Positions 48,380 to 59,943 of a stretch of 64,000 bases of DNA are shown here, piece after piece. The position numbers and the translations under genes are program-made. Source of the DNA: Cryptomeria japonica. Taxonomy: Eukaryota; Streptophyta; Pinopsida; Cupressales; Cupressaceae. The first letter of the stretch is position 1; each line of letters begins with the position of its first letter. The notes under the pieces were generated by a model, which searched no databases, was not told the origin of the DNA, and saw only the letters and a list, made by a program, of their open reading frames with translations. The stretch lies in contig NC_081405.1 of assembly GCF_030272615.1 (NCBI RefSeq), positions 316,563,541 to 316,627,540 of the forward strand, in the 5' to 3' direction.

Positions 48380-50455
48380 ACTCTCATGGAGGCAATCAAG
48401 CCCCAAAATATTTGGATAGAGGAAATGGGCTATGAGGTATATGCATTAATCCTTGATGCATATGCAAAAATTCTGATTGATGGAGTAATAGATGAGGCAG
48501 AGACACCATATGGAACTACATAGAAGAAGACTCTAGAGGTTGAAACAGAGGTCAATCGGAAGAGAAGGGAAAAACAAGAAGGAAAAGCAAGCAAATTTGT
48601 ACAGGAGGTCTCAAAGGACATAAAGGCACTTATTGATGTTGTCCCGAAGAAAGGGAGAAAGAGGAAGGATTTGGTAGTTCACATTGAACGTATAACTTTA
48701 GGTTCTGAATTAGAGGATAACACACCATTAGCCTTCAAAAGGGTTGTTAGGAAGAAACCAAAAGATCCTAAGGTAGAAGCAAAGATGCAACTAGTTAGAA
48801 AGGTCACAATCAAGTTACTAGTTCATAAGCAAGCACCTAAGGCTATACCTACAGTTGCATCCTGTACTGCTAACAAGAGGAAGTAGAGTGACATTTATTT
48901 GGCACTTGAAATTGGTAATGTAATTATCATACGACCCAAAACTTGTGCATAAATTGTAGATGAAATAACAAAATATGGAATGTTGAAGAATGTTGAGTTT
49001 TATTATGAAAAATTAGAGGTTGATGAGTAGAGAGAGGTAGAGGAAGCAGTCATGTTATACTTACATATTTATAAGAAAGCATTAATAGAGATAGAAAATC
49101 AAATATTGGCTGAGTTATATAACATGTTAGATTCTAGAAGGTTTTATACTATGCAAGAAGATAAAAACATTAAAATGCAAGAACTTTTAGCTATCTATGT
49201 TAGTATTGCTCCGGATGAGATGGAAAAGACAGTTAAGGCTGCAGATAGAAAGGCTTTTAACATCAAACACAGGATAACTAGCCTGATGCTAGGGAGAATG
49301 AATGAAGTAATAAAGGAAACTTAGAAAGATTGGATTAAATTTTTGGGAGACCATAGAGGATTCTTTACTTCATCAGAGACAAAGACAGATACTGTAGATA
49401 CCCCAGTTGAAGGGAAACGAAAAGGGATTATGGGTACTCCACCCTCAGTTTTGAAGAATATCAAGATAGTGGAAATTGAGTCACCGGTAAATACAAATGT
49501 ATAGACAAATATTGAAACACCGGTTAATATAGAGAACATTGTACAGGATACTAACATTGAGGATAATTTTCCTCCAAATACTAATGTACAGGTTTAGGAT
49601 AATGTTCCTAGAGAGGAACTGACAGTTGCACAGACTGCACCAAGTGGCAAAGCCACTGGTGTAAGTGAGGAGGTAATAAAGGATAAATCATCAGAGAAAA
49701 CAAAAGAATCTGGTAGGATACTAGTTGGGAGTTCATCATTATTGACAATTGACACTTCTCAAGTTGAAAAGAAAACCATCATAGAGATGAGTCTCACAGA
49801 ATTGATGATGATGGCTGCTCGAAAACTGATGAAGGAAGGAACCACAGACAAGGGGATTATAGACCAGTCAATAACTATTTTGCAAAGATTAGTCCCAAAT
49901 TGTAAGATTGAAAATGAAGTGATCCCTTTCGGCAAGCTTAAGGTAATAACTTCGCACATATCAAAATACTTTCAATCCTTACAACAAATCTCCAACCGAC
50001 AAGCACTTGAAAGATTGGCTTAGGCTAAGAGAGCCACTTTTGATCATATCAATGAGACAAAGAAGAAAAAGATTGAGGAGAAGTTAATTGTAATTGAAAA
50101 TTATTTGGAACAATGCACTAACATATACAGGGTATGTTGCAATACTAAAATACTTACAGCAAATGTAGATAAAAAGATAAAAGAGGTACATGAGAAAATT
50201 GCTAGTATTGCTAACTCTTTTGATGGATTAATTTCACTAACAACATCAATTGATAGTCAAATTTTGACTTTGGAGAACCAAATTTCTTCTTTTGAAAAGG
50301 AAAGAGATAAAATCATTCAGAGAGCTAGAAGTTTGAGAGGTTTGGTGAGTCCAAGATTGGATTCACTCTATGTACATAAGAGGGAATGCATGGATATGCA
50401 GGGAAAGCAACACCGACAAAGGTCAATGAGAAAGAATATCTTGCATTTTCATTGA
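48380..50455 (+). pseudogene. NA-2 ORF: uncharacterised coiled-coil protein, homologous to NA-1 ORF2
   Basis: One reading frame is kept for about 690 codons with eight in-frame stops: TAG at 48521, 48884, 49028, 49322, 49502, 49595 and 50021, and TAA at 48950. All could come from Gln (CAG/CAA) codons. The ATG at 48386 is probably internal, since the true N-terminus lies beyond the NA-1 insertion. Visible order: MGYEV motif, Lys/Arg-rich segment, acidic EVEEAV segment, Ser/Thr-rich middle (49330-49740), then a Lys/Glu coiled coil (49790-50340). No known domain is recognised. Similarity to NA-1 ORF2 is seen in short blocks in the same order. Confidence 0.72.
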
Positions 50456-50838
50456 GTGGACTTGCATCTATCTCTGGCACATTCAAAACTGACTAGGATA
50501 CTTATATGGAATTACTGGAGAAAGCTTATCCAGAAATCTTGAAAGTGGTCAAACTCTGGTAAGATATTTTTTGGAGGTATTCAGTGTACATTTCTTATTC
50601 TTTGACATTTTTTTTTACAATTCTTTTTGGGCATTGATGTTAAAGGGGGAGTAGTATACATATGAAAAGTAATGAAATAATTTCATACATTTGGGGGAGT
50701 TACAGAGTTTTTGGAATTTTAGAGATATGGAGTATTTTGTATATTCAGCGTAGGGGGAGCAGGGTAGGATGAAACCGGTAGATGAAACCATGACCACTTT
50801 TTCACATGAGTGTTGCCATCAATGCTAAAGGGGGAGAT
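50456..50838 (+). other. NA-2 3' untranslated region and polypurine tract
   Basis: Repeated GGGGGAG words; the tract AAAGGGGGAGAT at 50827-50838 precedes the LTR. Confidence 0.75.
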
Positions 50839-51752
50839 TGTTGGCAATTGAAACTCTATTGTTTAGGTTTCACTATTTTGTCATTGATGGCAACATGATT
50901 TTGGGTTCCGACTTCATATGGTGTACCGGTAGGCACTTCATAGATTCTACATTAGCACCGGTAGGTCAGGAAGATTTCTTTGGTCAATAGCAATGTAGGC
51001 CGACATGCTATAGTAAATGTTATTGGTATTGGAGGCTGACATATCTTGGATCCGGCATCAAAAATTTGTGTTAATCTTTACTCATTTATGTTATATGACT
51101 GACTTGTAATCTAATATTGTATATATCTTTGTAAGTTGTCATAAGGCATAAATTTTGTATATGGTGTATAGGATAGACTGATTAGATCATTTTGATATGA
51201 TAGGGATGTAATGGAATGCATATGTGAATTTAATTATTCAGAGAGACTATGTATGTGAGGAATTTATTGTAAGGGTTATTCTAGTAAAGGGGTTTAGGGT
51301 TTCAACCAAAATAGATAGAGCTTAAACCAGAACTATACTATGGCATAGAAGATACTATCTTAGTAGTTCACACTTCTATGGATTGTTGTTTGGAATTTTA
51401 TGTAGTTAGTGAGGCTCCTATTGTGATTGAGCAGTGTGCTCTAGGCTGTAAGCCTTCCTGCAAGTACAGGCCCATCATATATTGTAATATCTCTTCATAT
51501 CACCAGTGCACTGATATTGTGGGTCACAAATCCCACCATGGTTTTTCCTCATTGAGGCTTTCCATGTATAAATATGTGTGTTATGGTTCTCATTTATGTG
51601 TTTGGGTTATTGATTGCTTTACTTCTTTCAATTTTTTTTATACTGGTATACTGGTTGGTGTATGAATGTTTTGTGAAGGCTGAAATATTTTATTTCGATA
51701 TTACATTGATTCACCCCCCCCCCCCCTCTCAGTGTTATTGGTTTCCAGCACA
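50839..51752 (+). repeat. 3' LTR of NA-2 (about 914 bp)
   Basis: Starts TGTTGGCAATTG. A 13-base C run at 51714-51726 precedes the end. The exact end is uncertain, either AGCA at 51750 or CACA at 51752. Confidence 0.75.
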
Positions 51753-53633
51753 CCATCAACATCCTGAATCCCTTCTAGAAGGTGCACCAACACCACCTAT
51801 GCATAACATCAAGGATCTTCAATAAAGCTTTGTCAGTGAAACCCTTATTGGATCAATAAAGCAAGCTTACTAGAACATAAGATAGCATCCGATCATGGTC
51901 AGTACCAACTGATTGAAACAAGCTTTAGAAGCCTATGAACCATCCATACAAATATATTGCAACAACCAGATCATACCGGTGGCAATCAACTAATTATCTT
52001 CCAATCTAATCCACCTAATAGAAGCCTGTAACCAACCAAAACAACAAGTGTTGACATTAATGACAAAAGATCAGTGTAACACATAATCAATTCCATCATA
52101 TGGCCGACAGTATGTGTCCTATAATGACATTATTAAGAAAAGGCATTGCATATATAGATCACATATATGATTTTGAAGACAATGACAATTCTAGAGATGA
52201 TACTCAAAATGCTACCACTTGTACATCTCCTAGGGTATCTCATGAAAATGAAGAAAAATTCAATACTCCTATAAATGATCTCTCTAATGGAGAGACAACA
52301 TTGTAGAGAAACATGACACCATCTTCTTCTCATACACATACTCTAGTGCAAGGTTAGCAAGGTAAAAAATTTAGTGTATCAATCCCTCTAGATTCTTCTT
52401 ATTCATCTAGAGCCTATCTTAATCATCAACATATTTGTAGGGAAGATGATGTTATGAATTTTATTCATGGTATTTCTCCTCACATACCATTAAGAAAAGA
52501 TGAAGCCTTAGATGATAAATACCCTTCTTCTTTACTAACCAAAGAGGACATGAATATTGATGATAGAAAGGGGAACCTGCCTACAAAGGATATTCCTTCT
52601 TTATATAATTCTCTCTTTGACCCTTTTATGTGTCCTTACACTACAAATTTTGAAGAAATGTATAATTAAAGCCCTTCTTCTTCACAATTGAGAAAATTCT
52701 CTGAAGTGGGATATGATATGATTTCAAAACAAGGATATAGAGGAAAATGACTTGGAAAACATGAACAAGGAATTAATATCCTATAGACCCTCCCATACAC
52801 TTTACTAAAGAAGGCCTAGGATATCCCAATTCTCAAACATATATGGAGAATTCTTGTAAGGTTAAAATTATTAAAGAGTATTTTACAAGACATAGAAACT
52901 AATGCCCATCAAAACATGCTTCTACATTAAGTAATCCTCCTTCTTTACTATTTGTTTTCCTCAAGAAAAAAATCAGTCTCTTTCCACTAGTATAGCTTGT
53001 CCTACATCTGCATGAATCACACAACATAAAACAAATTTTTGTCACACTGGTATTCATGTTCTCATGCGACACCTAGCATAAAACAACTTTCTAGCCTATG
53101 GATTTGATGGCCTCTCTTGGTTTTATTTCCATGGATCACCTAAATAAGATAACTTGTTGGCCTGTGGTGTCCACATTATCTCTTGTTTCCTCCTCATCAT
53201 CTCATACCTTTGCTATTTTTTGGATCATGGTTCATCATAGGATGAATTCTCTTTCTCCTTTAACTTGACCACTTGTGTTCTTGTAATACCATTCTGAGAA
53301 TGAGATTAGTGGTAGAGACATTTTTATTATCAAGGTCTCTTCAACTAGCTAACTTGGAGCTTTTTGTTTATGTACTAACCCCTTATATGTCTTTTGTATT
53401 AGTTTTCTCTTTGTTTGGATTTTTAATCTTTGTCTTGTTTTGTTTGTTCTTGCATATGATTATTTGATTTAAGGTTATAAGATTGACGGCTTGGTTCATT
53501 GAAATTAGTAATGTATTGTCTCCTTGTGATCTCACTCTTGGTTGCCCCTCTCTCTTGATCATCTTTCTATTTTTTTAATAATTATTTTCATAGGCTCGTA
53601 CTCTTGTTAATTTGGGGGCTAAATGTAGCATAA
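51753..53633 (+). pseudogene. GYP-2 remnant: decayed gypsy-like coding region with G-patch
   Basis: Open stretches at 52100-52306 and 52454-52669 share one frame and are rich in Ser, Asp and Asn. About 52700-52790 reads SEVGYDMISKQGYRGK, a stop, then LGKHEQGI, the core of a G-patch of the kind seen downstream of protease in plant gypsy elements. After that no RT or integrase is recognisable; 52800-53600 is rearranged or heavily decayed. A purine tract TTTGGGGGCTAAA (53621-53633) closes the region. Confidence 0.55.
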
Positions 53634-54900
53634 ATTGTAATCAATTCGATTCACACCTAATATTTGTGCTCCTACTTTAGTGTGTCCTATTTTCATTCCC
53701 CCTAGGCTTATTTTGGCCACATTTTTTCTCCAACCCTAATGTAACCTATTGAAACAATTGAGTAGCCTCCATCCTGGAGTTTTCCTCCCCCCTTGCTGAT
53801 TTTTTAGTCATATTTCTATAGGACTAGGGCTTGGTGACACCCTGGGCCAAACCTGGGTGCCCCACCACGCTGGTGCACCTTAAACAAGACCCAATTCAAA
53901 ATCCTGTTGGGATCTCTCCCTCTGCAATGGATTTTAGTCCTCATGGCTAGACTTGATCGTTGGAGGTTAGCCTAATTAGTAATTTCCATAGGGAACACTA
54001 TATAAAGATATCATATTAATTTATTTTATATCCAAGACTCATCCATAGCATTTGCACATTCAAGCATTTGTCATCAAGCATTCTCAAGCATTAAAGGTAG
54101 CATTTTATCCCACCATATCCTTCAAACATTATGGACAAAAGTCACATCAAGCCTCATGGAAGGATGTGTGTTTCATTAGGTCATTCATGTTCATGTGGTT
54201 GTCATGTTATTAAATCCGAGATTTGTTATTATATCCAAACTGCATTGCATCATCAATCTTCCTATCAACCATTGCAGATCAAAGTTATATCTCCCGACAT
54301 TTATTTTAGTATTTACATTACTCAATTAAAGGTTAGTTCCTAAACTAGGGTTTGACTAAAGGAAAACCCCTATTTGAAATCCCTTTTCCTTTATTTTCAT
54401 GTGCAACTAGTTGACTTGAGAGCTATGATTAAATATTTTGATAGAGTTGGTGATGACCAATAGGTTTAGATTTTGAGAGAATGAAAAGCAGAGGACCAAG
54501 GAGACCTACTATCGTAATCCTAATTATTCTACCTGAACTTCTGATAGTGAATCCAGTGTGTCTCCCTAATCTAGAAAAATATATCACTTGCCTATCTTAG
54601 AGTTATAGGACTAAGGCAACCTAACATCCTAGTGTTGACAATTTAGCCTAAACTTCTAGGAATAGGTTCTAATCTTATCCTTCTACATAGATCCCTATCC
54701 ATGACTCTATTTCATATCTATAGAAGACTATTATTACTATTTTACTCTAATTGTCTATTGTTTTACCCTAAGTCAAAAGGGGAGAGAAACATTACAAGTG
54801 AATCTAATGAATAGTTTAGCCTTTTGCCTAATTGAATTGTGGGTAGATCTACTGAATTCATCCCCCTTTTTAATGTAGTGTTCCCTTAGGTAAGATTAGT
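53634..54900 (+). repeat. Probable 3' LTR of GYP-2, end uncertain
   Basis: Begins TGTAGCATAAATTG after the purine tract. A TATA box (TATATAAAG, 53999-54007) fits an LTR promoter about 370 bases in. I could not place the right end, because no second copy is in the window. Confidence 0.55.
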
Positions 54901-56620
54901 GGTTTTGTTATCTTATCTAGTCAAACCCTAATTTTCCCAACCATTACACATGTATCATGAACATATAATCTCAATGCAAAAATATCAAACAAATTATGGA
55001 TGCACGATAAGCTAGGTGATAAAGCTAGAGGATAGGATACTAGACATATGCACTCTAAAATGTTAAATGGGCCCACAATTGTATTGTGAGCTTAGAGCCC
55101 TTTCTATTTTAACATGCATGTAAATATTTTTACTCCATCTTCTACTATGAAAATATCATTTAGCTTTTCTTCTTCAATAATGCTTATTTGGTTGTAACTA
55201 GTGAATCTATCCATCAATTTAAGCTTTGAAAGTTCAACCGAGTTTCAATTTTCTCATATTCTTTCTTGAATGCAATGATTACGTGTGACACCTAATCACT
55301 TCTTTCAAGATTCCAAATAATTTCTATTTCTAACTTTTTCTTTGATTCTTTCTAAACTTTTGACACATAGTTTTGATTCATGCTATAAGTTATTTTACTT
55401 ACTGGTTGTACCCTAGGCATTAAAGAAATTTGGTGAATGAAAAGTTGTATCTATACATCTTTGAGCTACTTGTAAATCCATGCAAAGAATATTTTGTATT
55501 CTATGAAATTTTTGAGCAATGCAATATTTAGTACTACAAATTTCTTGTGGCAAAAGAGATTCAAGGGATGCATGTAACATGTATGGGATACATGTTTGGA
55601 AATAAAAAATAGATGGTCAAATGTATGGAAATGAGCGTAATTGGAGAGGCATACAGAATTTGAGGATCAACATAACTTTGCACATAAGTGTTTCATTTTT
55701 CAATATCTAATTTTATAAATTCATTACTTCAAAATGATAGATGTAAAACTATATGGTAATTAGCATGGGTATGCAAATTTCACCATTATTTTTTTTGCCC
55801 ACTTTGAGGTGTATGTGAATCCTACCACTAACATGTATTTCAAACTAAATTATGTACACTCAGAAACATGTATGTAAATTAGGTATTCATTCAAAAAAGG
55901 ATACCAAGTTCAACATCAATAATGGACCCCACTATATTAGAATCTACAAAATAAAGAAAGATATATAATAAGTAGATTTTTTTATACAAGTTAAGATAAA
56001 GACACTTGCGAGTTGAATTTTCTATTAATGATCATTTGAGAGAGAATAAAAAATAGGGTTAGAGATATTCTCCCTTTGTGAAAATAGGTGTTGTAATCCA
56101 CACCTAGTGCATTGGCCAGAGGATGACATGGTATTTAGAGGATTATCATGCTATGCAACCAAAATTTATCTAGACATGATGATGATTATATATTTAAACA
56201 CTTATAAATGCTTACAAGATCAATAAATAAGCAATATAGTGATTGGATACACCCCTTTAATAAGTTTCATCCATAACATGCGAGGAATTGGAAGAGATAG
56301 AAAAATAGTACATGAAATGTAAATGTAAGCATATGAGCTATATATGAGCTATGCAAAATAATTCAATGTTATGAGTGCGCCATGTAATAACTATATAAAG
56401 TATATAAAATGGTAAGGCAAGGAAAGCACATAAGATAGCAATAGTAACATACTTTTTACTCTAAAATATGAAAGTCAAAATTATAGAAATACCTATATCT
56501 AATTAGACGAGACGTTAGGATAGACAGATATTAACTTTCCATGACATATATTAACTGTGATAATACTAACGTGATTGCCTACATATGAACGAGCTTCTTG
56601 GTGTGCTTATTGTGCTCACA
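54901..56620. other. AT-rich intergenic DNA, nothing recognised
   Basis: No open frame of interest, no LTR or terminal repeat, and no RNA gene recognised on either strand. Confidence 0.6.
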
Positions 56621-56623
56621 CCC

Positions 56624-56641
56624 TTTATTTACTTATTTATT
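56624..56641 (-). terminator. Poly(A) signals of the hevein-type gene
   Basis: On the minus strand AATAAA occurs at 56641-56636 and 56629-56624, about 60 and 73 bases after the stop codon. Confidence 0.6.
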
Positions 56642-56701
56642 TATGCGAAGCTTTTGGAATTCTAACAAGTGAGGTTGGGACCGGGGACGACATGCAAACT
56701 T

Positions 56702-56968
56702 TTACACAAGTATACATTTGCTGCCGTGGTCACAATCTTCTACAGATCCAGAGGGAGCAGGGGCAGCAGGCGAAGGCGGAGATTTAGCATTACATGGGCC
56801 TTCCTTGCAACCTTCTCCGCAGTAATCTGGAGTGGTTCCACAGTACCCATATTTGCTGCAGCACTCTCCTGCACCGCACCCACAATTCTGTGCTGACCCA
56901 AATCGCATCTCTCCAACGATTATCAGCGTGGCCATCAATAACACTAAAATCCTTGTATAACTCGCCAT
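56702..56968 (-). CDS. Secreted hevein-type chitin-binding protein
   Basis: An intact 88-codon gene. Residues 1-26 form a signal peptide (hydrophobic [13 protein letters not shown], predicted cut after GSA). Residues 27-59 are a hevein chitin-binding domain with eight Cys in the C-x-C-x4-CC-x5-C-x6-C-x3-C-x4-C pattern of class IV chitinases; chitin-contact aromatics are Tyr40, Tyr42 and Tyr49. A Pro/Ala/Ser linker (60-73) leads to a short tail with two more Cys (79 and 85). No GH19 catalytic domain is visible downstream, so it is either a stand-alone antimicrobial hevein-like peptide or the first exon of a truncated chitinase; a possible splice donor (GTAGAA) lies after Ser75. A TATA box is about 50 bases upstream and poly(A) signals are downstream. 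Expected role: apoplastic defence against fungi. No stop or frameshift. Confidence 0.88.
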   Translation of the reverse strand: MASYTRILVLLMATLIIVGEMRFGSAQNCGCGAGECCSKYGYCGTTPDYCGEGCKEGPCNAKSPPSPAAPAPSGSVEDCDHGSKCILV

Positions 56969-57017
56969 GCCTCAAATCTTGTTGCTCTGATTTGCGAATT
57001 GTGCGCATCATGTGTGG

Positions 57018-57025
57018 TATTTATA
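57018..57025 (-). promoter_or_regulatory. TATA box of the hevein-type gene
   Basis: The minus strand reads CTATAAATACC here, about 50 bases before the ATG, giving a 5' UTR of roughly 20-25 bases. Confidence 0.75.
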
Positions 57026-57032
57026 GGTCTCG

Positions 57033-57153
57033 AGGATCGCTCCATCTGTTTCAACGTTAATGGCTTTGTAATAATCTTTCACGCCGCAGCCGTTTAAAAC
57101 TTTATAATTAACAGACAAAAATAACATCAATAATTAGGATCGCTCCATCTGTT
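57033..57153. repeat. 18-bp direct repeat in the hevein promoter
   Basis: AGGATCGCTCCATCTGTT occurs perfectly at 57033-57050 and 57136-57153. The first copy is immediately upstream of the TATA box. Confidence 0.85.
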
Positions 57154-57430
57154 CAAATGTTTTCAATTCATTGTAATGTTATGAACAATGAGGATTGACG
57201 TCATTAATGTGGATTAACGCCTTGGCATGGACTGTTTCTGCACAAAATGGGTTTGCTAAAATCGTACACTCCAATAAATCCAGCTCTATTAAAATTTTAT
57301 AACTAACACGCAAAAATATCATCAATTCAGACGTTTTCTTGGCTTAGTGATGTCCAAACAAGAAGAAGAAGATCGGTGATGGTGAGGATTGACGCGATTA
57401 TTTTAGCTGCAATTGGCGGTAATGTCTATA
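57097..57430. repeat. Degenerate duplication of about 195 bp upstream of the hevein gene
   Basis: 57097-57131 resembles 57292-57326 (about 30 of 35 bases), and GAGGATTGACG at 57190-57200 recurs at 57384-57394, an offset of 194-195 in both cases. The promoter region is therefore a diverged tandem duplication. Confidence 0.65.
57196..57203. promoter_or_regulatory. TGACGTCA palindrome, possible bZIP/TGA-factor site
   Basis: A perfect 8-bp palindrome about 230 bases upstream of the ATG. Such sites bind TGA-type bZIP factors that act on plant defence genes. The second duplication copy has TGACGCGA, so the palindrome is lost there. Function is inferred. Confidence 0.4.
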
Positions 57431-57589
57431 AGTAATAATGTCATAATAGTTATGTTCCTATGCTGGATTTGAATGCACATTTGGTATTAATTATGAAGGA
57501 ATTGAAATTTAAAAACATTGATAATCAAATGTGTATCTAGTAAGGAAGGATATATAATATAATTTATATAATTATGTTTATATGTGTTT

Positions 57590-58424
57590 ATTTAGATACT
57601 TGGTTTTAGTGTTTTGGTTATTGATCTAATTGGGTTTACATATTTATTGTTACCAGCAGATTGGTCTAGGTTATGGATCGGTATGCGTTATCTATTCCAG
57701 ATCAGCACGACACGTTATGGAGATGATTTATTGATTGGATATTGTTGTAAATGTATTGAGCCGACATGATGCATCGCATCAAGACTTATTTATAATTGAT
57801 TTAATTGTAATACTTTTAGTGAGCTGACCCACACATTTGGTCTTAGGTTTAGTATATATGTAAGATCTCATTTGTGAGATGACAGATATGATATGGTTAT
57901 GGTATGGTATTTTAACATGGTATGTGGGAATATTGAAGATCATATGAGCAGACCATTGAGAAGGTTCAAGGAAGGTTTTAAGGTGTTTATCAGAGCTTAA
58001 CCGATACCGAATCCGGCATTGAAGATGCTATTTTGAGCAGTACATTATTCTAGGACTTAACCATCCTACTGTAGTCATTGCAACTCCCATTTGAACAGTG
58101 TGCTCTAGGCGGTTGACCTTTCTACATGTGCAGACCCCATTTGTATACACATACTATCTACAGTAGTATCATCTGATTGTGGGTAAGGTTTTCCACCGTG
58201 GTTTTTCTCCTTACAGGGTTTCCACATCAAAATCTATGTGTTATGTGTTGTGGATATTGTTTCTCTTTCTGTTTTATGCATTAAGTTTCACCAATATTGA
58301 TATTAACTGCTAATCTGTTAACTGGCATTAAGTTTGATTAAGTTATAATTGGGTTGAAATTCATTGACAAATGATTCACACCCCCCCCCCCCCCGCTTCT
58401 CAGTTGTCCTTTCGTTTCCTAACA
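57590..58424 (+). repeat. 5' LTR of COPIA-2, truncated at its start
   Basis: Aligns with about 62465-63317 of the 3' LTR. Ends CCTAACA after a 14-base C run (58381-58394). Confidence 0.88.
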
Positions 58425-58426
58425 AT

Positions 58427-58438
58427 TGATATCAGAGC
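58427..58438 (+). other. Primer-binding site of COPIA-2
   Basis: TGATATCAGAGC, the initiator-methionine type with one change (GG to GA). Confidence 0.85.
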
Positions 58439-58481
58439 TAAGTCCTCTTTTTGCAAAGGCCTAACAACTTCAGGAGATCCT

Positions 58482-59405
58482 ATGGTAAATAACATTTTCA
58501 GGAAGGACAGTACAAAACTTGATGGAACTAACTATGGTATATGGAAGATCAAAATGGAGACACATCTGAATTGAATTGGAAGAGACATATGGGAAGCTAC
58601 AAAGAATGGCTATGTTGGTCATACTTAAAATCAACCTAATCCACCGACATTGGGCAAGGATCAGGAGAATGATTGTAAAGCATGAAAAGCACTTTTGAGC
58701 ACATTATTTGATCAACAAATTATGGGATTATCAGACCGGTCTACTGCTAAAGCTATTTGGCATAAATTGGAGACATTGAATGAAGGAGATACCACTATCA
58801 AAATTGCAAAACTGGAATGTTATCGGGTCAGGTATGAAAATCTGAAAATGGAAGAAGATGAAAGAATTGCTACTTTTATGGAAAGAGTTAATGAAATTAT
58901 TTTAGGAATACAATGTTGTGGAGAATCGTTAAGTGAAGATGAAATTGTTTCTAAAGTTTTAAGAGCTTTCCCACTAGCATACAAAATGAAAGTAACTGCT
59001 ATTAATGAGTTGAGAACAATGCTTAATACATCAGTATCCAGAGACACCTTGGTTGGAAAACTTTTAGCATTTGAGCTTGAAGAATTTGGTCCTGCTGCTA
59101 AAATTAAGACAGATTTAGCCTTTAGAGCATCATCATCATCATCATCTATCAAATCTGATTGGAAAGCATTGTATGCAAAAGAACTTGAAGATATCAGAAA
59201 GGAAAATGAAGAACTAGAAGAACTTGGAGCACTATTTGCAAGGAAAATATCTAAAAGTCCAATTGGAAATAATTATGAAGGTAAAGCACCATTTAAATGT
59301 TTTAATTGCAATAAAGTTGGTCACATAGCATCTAGATGTTCTGATAGACATACAAGATTGAGAGAGGAAGCTAAAAGAACATATAAGCCTAACCCTGAAT
59401 ATTAG
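58482..59405 (+). pseudogene. COPIA-2 Gag (UBN2-type with zinc knuckle)
   Basis: The frame starts at ATG 58482 (MVNNIFRKDSTKLDGTNYGI), the usual copia Gag opening. Early stops lie at 58572-58574 (TGA), near 58626 (TAA) and near 58683 (TGA). The capsid domain has LMSTLFDQQIMGLSD-like and YENLKMEEDERIATFMERVN motifs, then a Glu-rich coiled coil and a CCHC knuckle CFNCNKVGHIASRC at about 59298-59340. The TAG at 59403-59405 interrupts what continues in frame as the protease linker. Confidence 0.9.
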
Positions 59406-59943
59406 AGATACAGATTTAAGAAGAACAAAGATAAATTTTGTTACTATGTTGATGAAGGAGTTACAGATGATTCTGATGAAGAACCGACAAATAATGGATG
59501 GGCATTTGTTGCAATAAAAGAAGATCAACTAGCACCTATTGTTCCACTGGTAGAGCAAGCCCTAGCAGCTAAAATTAAAGAGAAAGATGAATGGATCATT
59601 GATAGTGGATGTTCACATCATATGACTGGTGATAAAAGTAAATTCTTATCTTTTTAGGAATACAATGGAGGTCTAGTAAGATTTGGCGATGATAAAGCTT
59701 ATTTAATCAAAGGAAAAGGCACTATATCCTTGGATGGTAAGTACAATACTAACAATGTCTATTATGTTGAAGGTTTCTAGCATAATATTTTGAGTGTTGG
59801 TCAATTAGTTGAAAAAAGATTTCAGTTACAGTTCAAGAATGGAAAATGCAAAATCAGAAACATAACTAGATTGGAGATTGTAAACGGTAATCAGACTAAA
59901 AGTAATATCTTTCCTTTGAACAATATTGATTGCATTCTATATT
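59406..59943 (+). pseudogene. COPIA-2 aspartic protease
   Basis: Continues the gag frame. The catalytic D-S-G codons are at 59601-59609 in WIIDSGCSHHMTGD. NILSVGQLVEKRFQLQF follows at about 59788, the C-terminal motif of copia protease. Stops occur near 59656 and 59778. It ends at the deletion junction near 59944. Confidence 0.88.

Larger units (their letters stand above)
48380..51752 (+). mobile_element. NA-2: 3' part of a second non-autonomous Copia-like element
   Basis: An uncharacterised ORF, a purine tract and a 3' LTR are present. The 5' part must lie on the other side of NA-1, outside the window, if NA-1 inserted into it. No pol domains are seen. LTR start TGTTGGCA, purine tract and C-run near the LTR end all resemble NA-1. 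Confidence 0.75.

Noticed and set aside
56575-57060. Plus-strand frames opposite the hevein-type gene
   Set aside because: The minus strand has signal peptide, Cys pattern, TATA box and poly(A) signals; the plus-strand frames have none.
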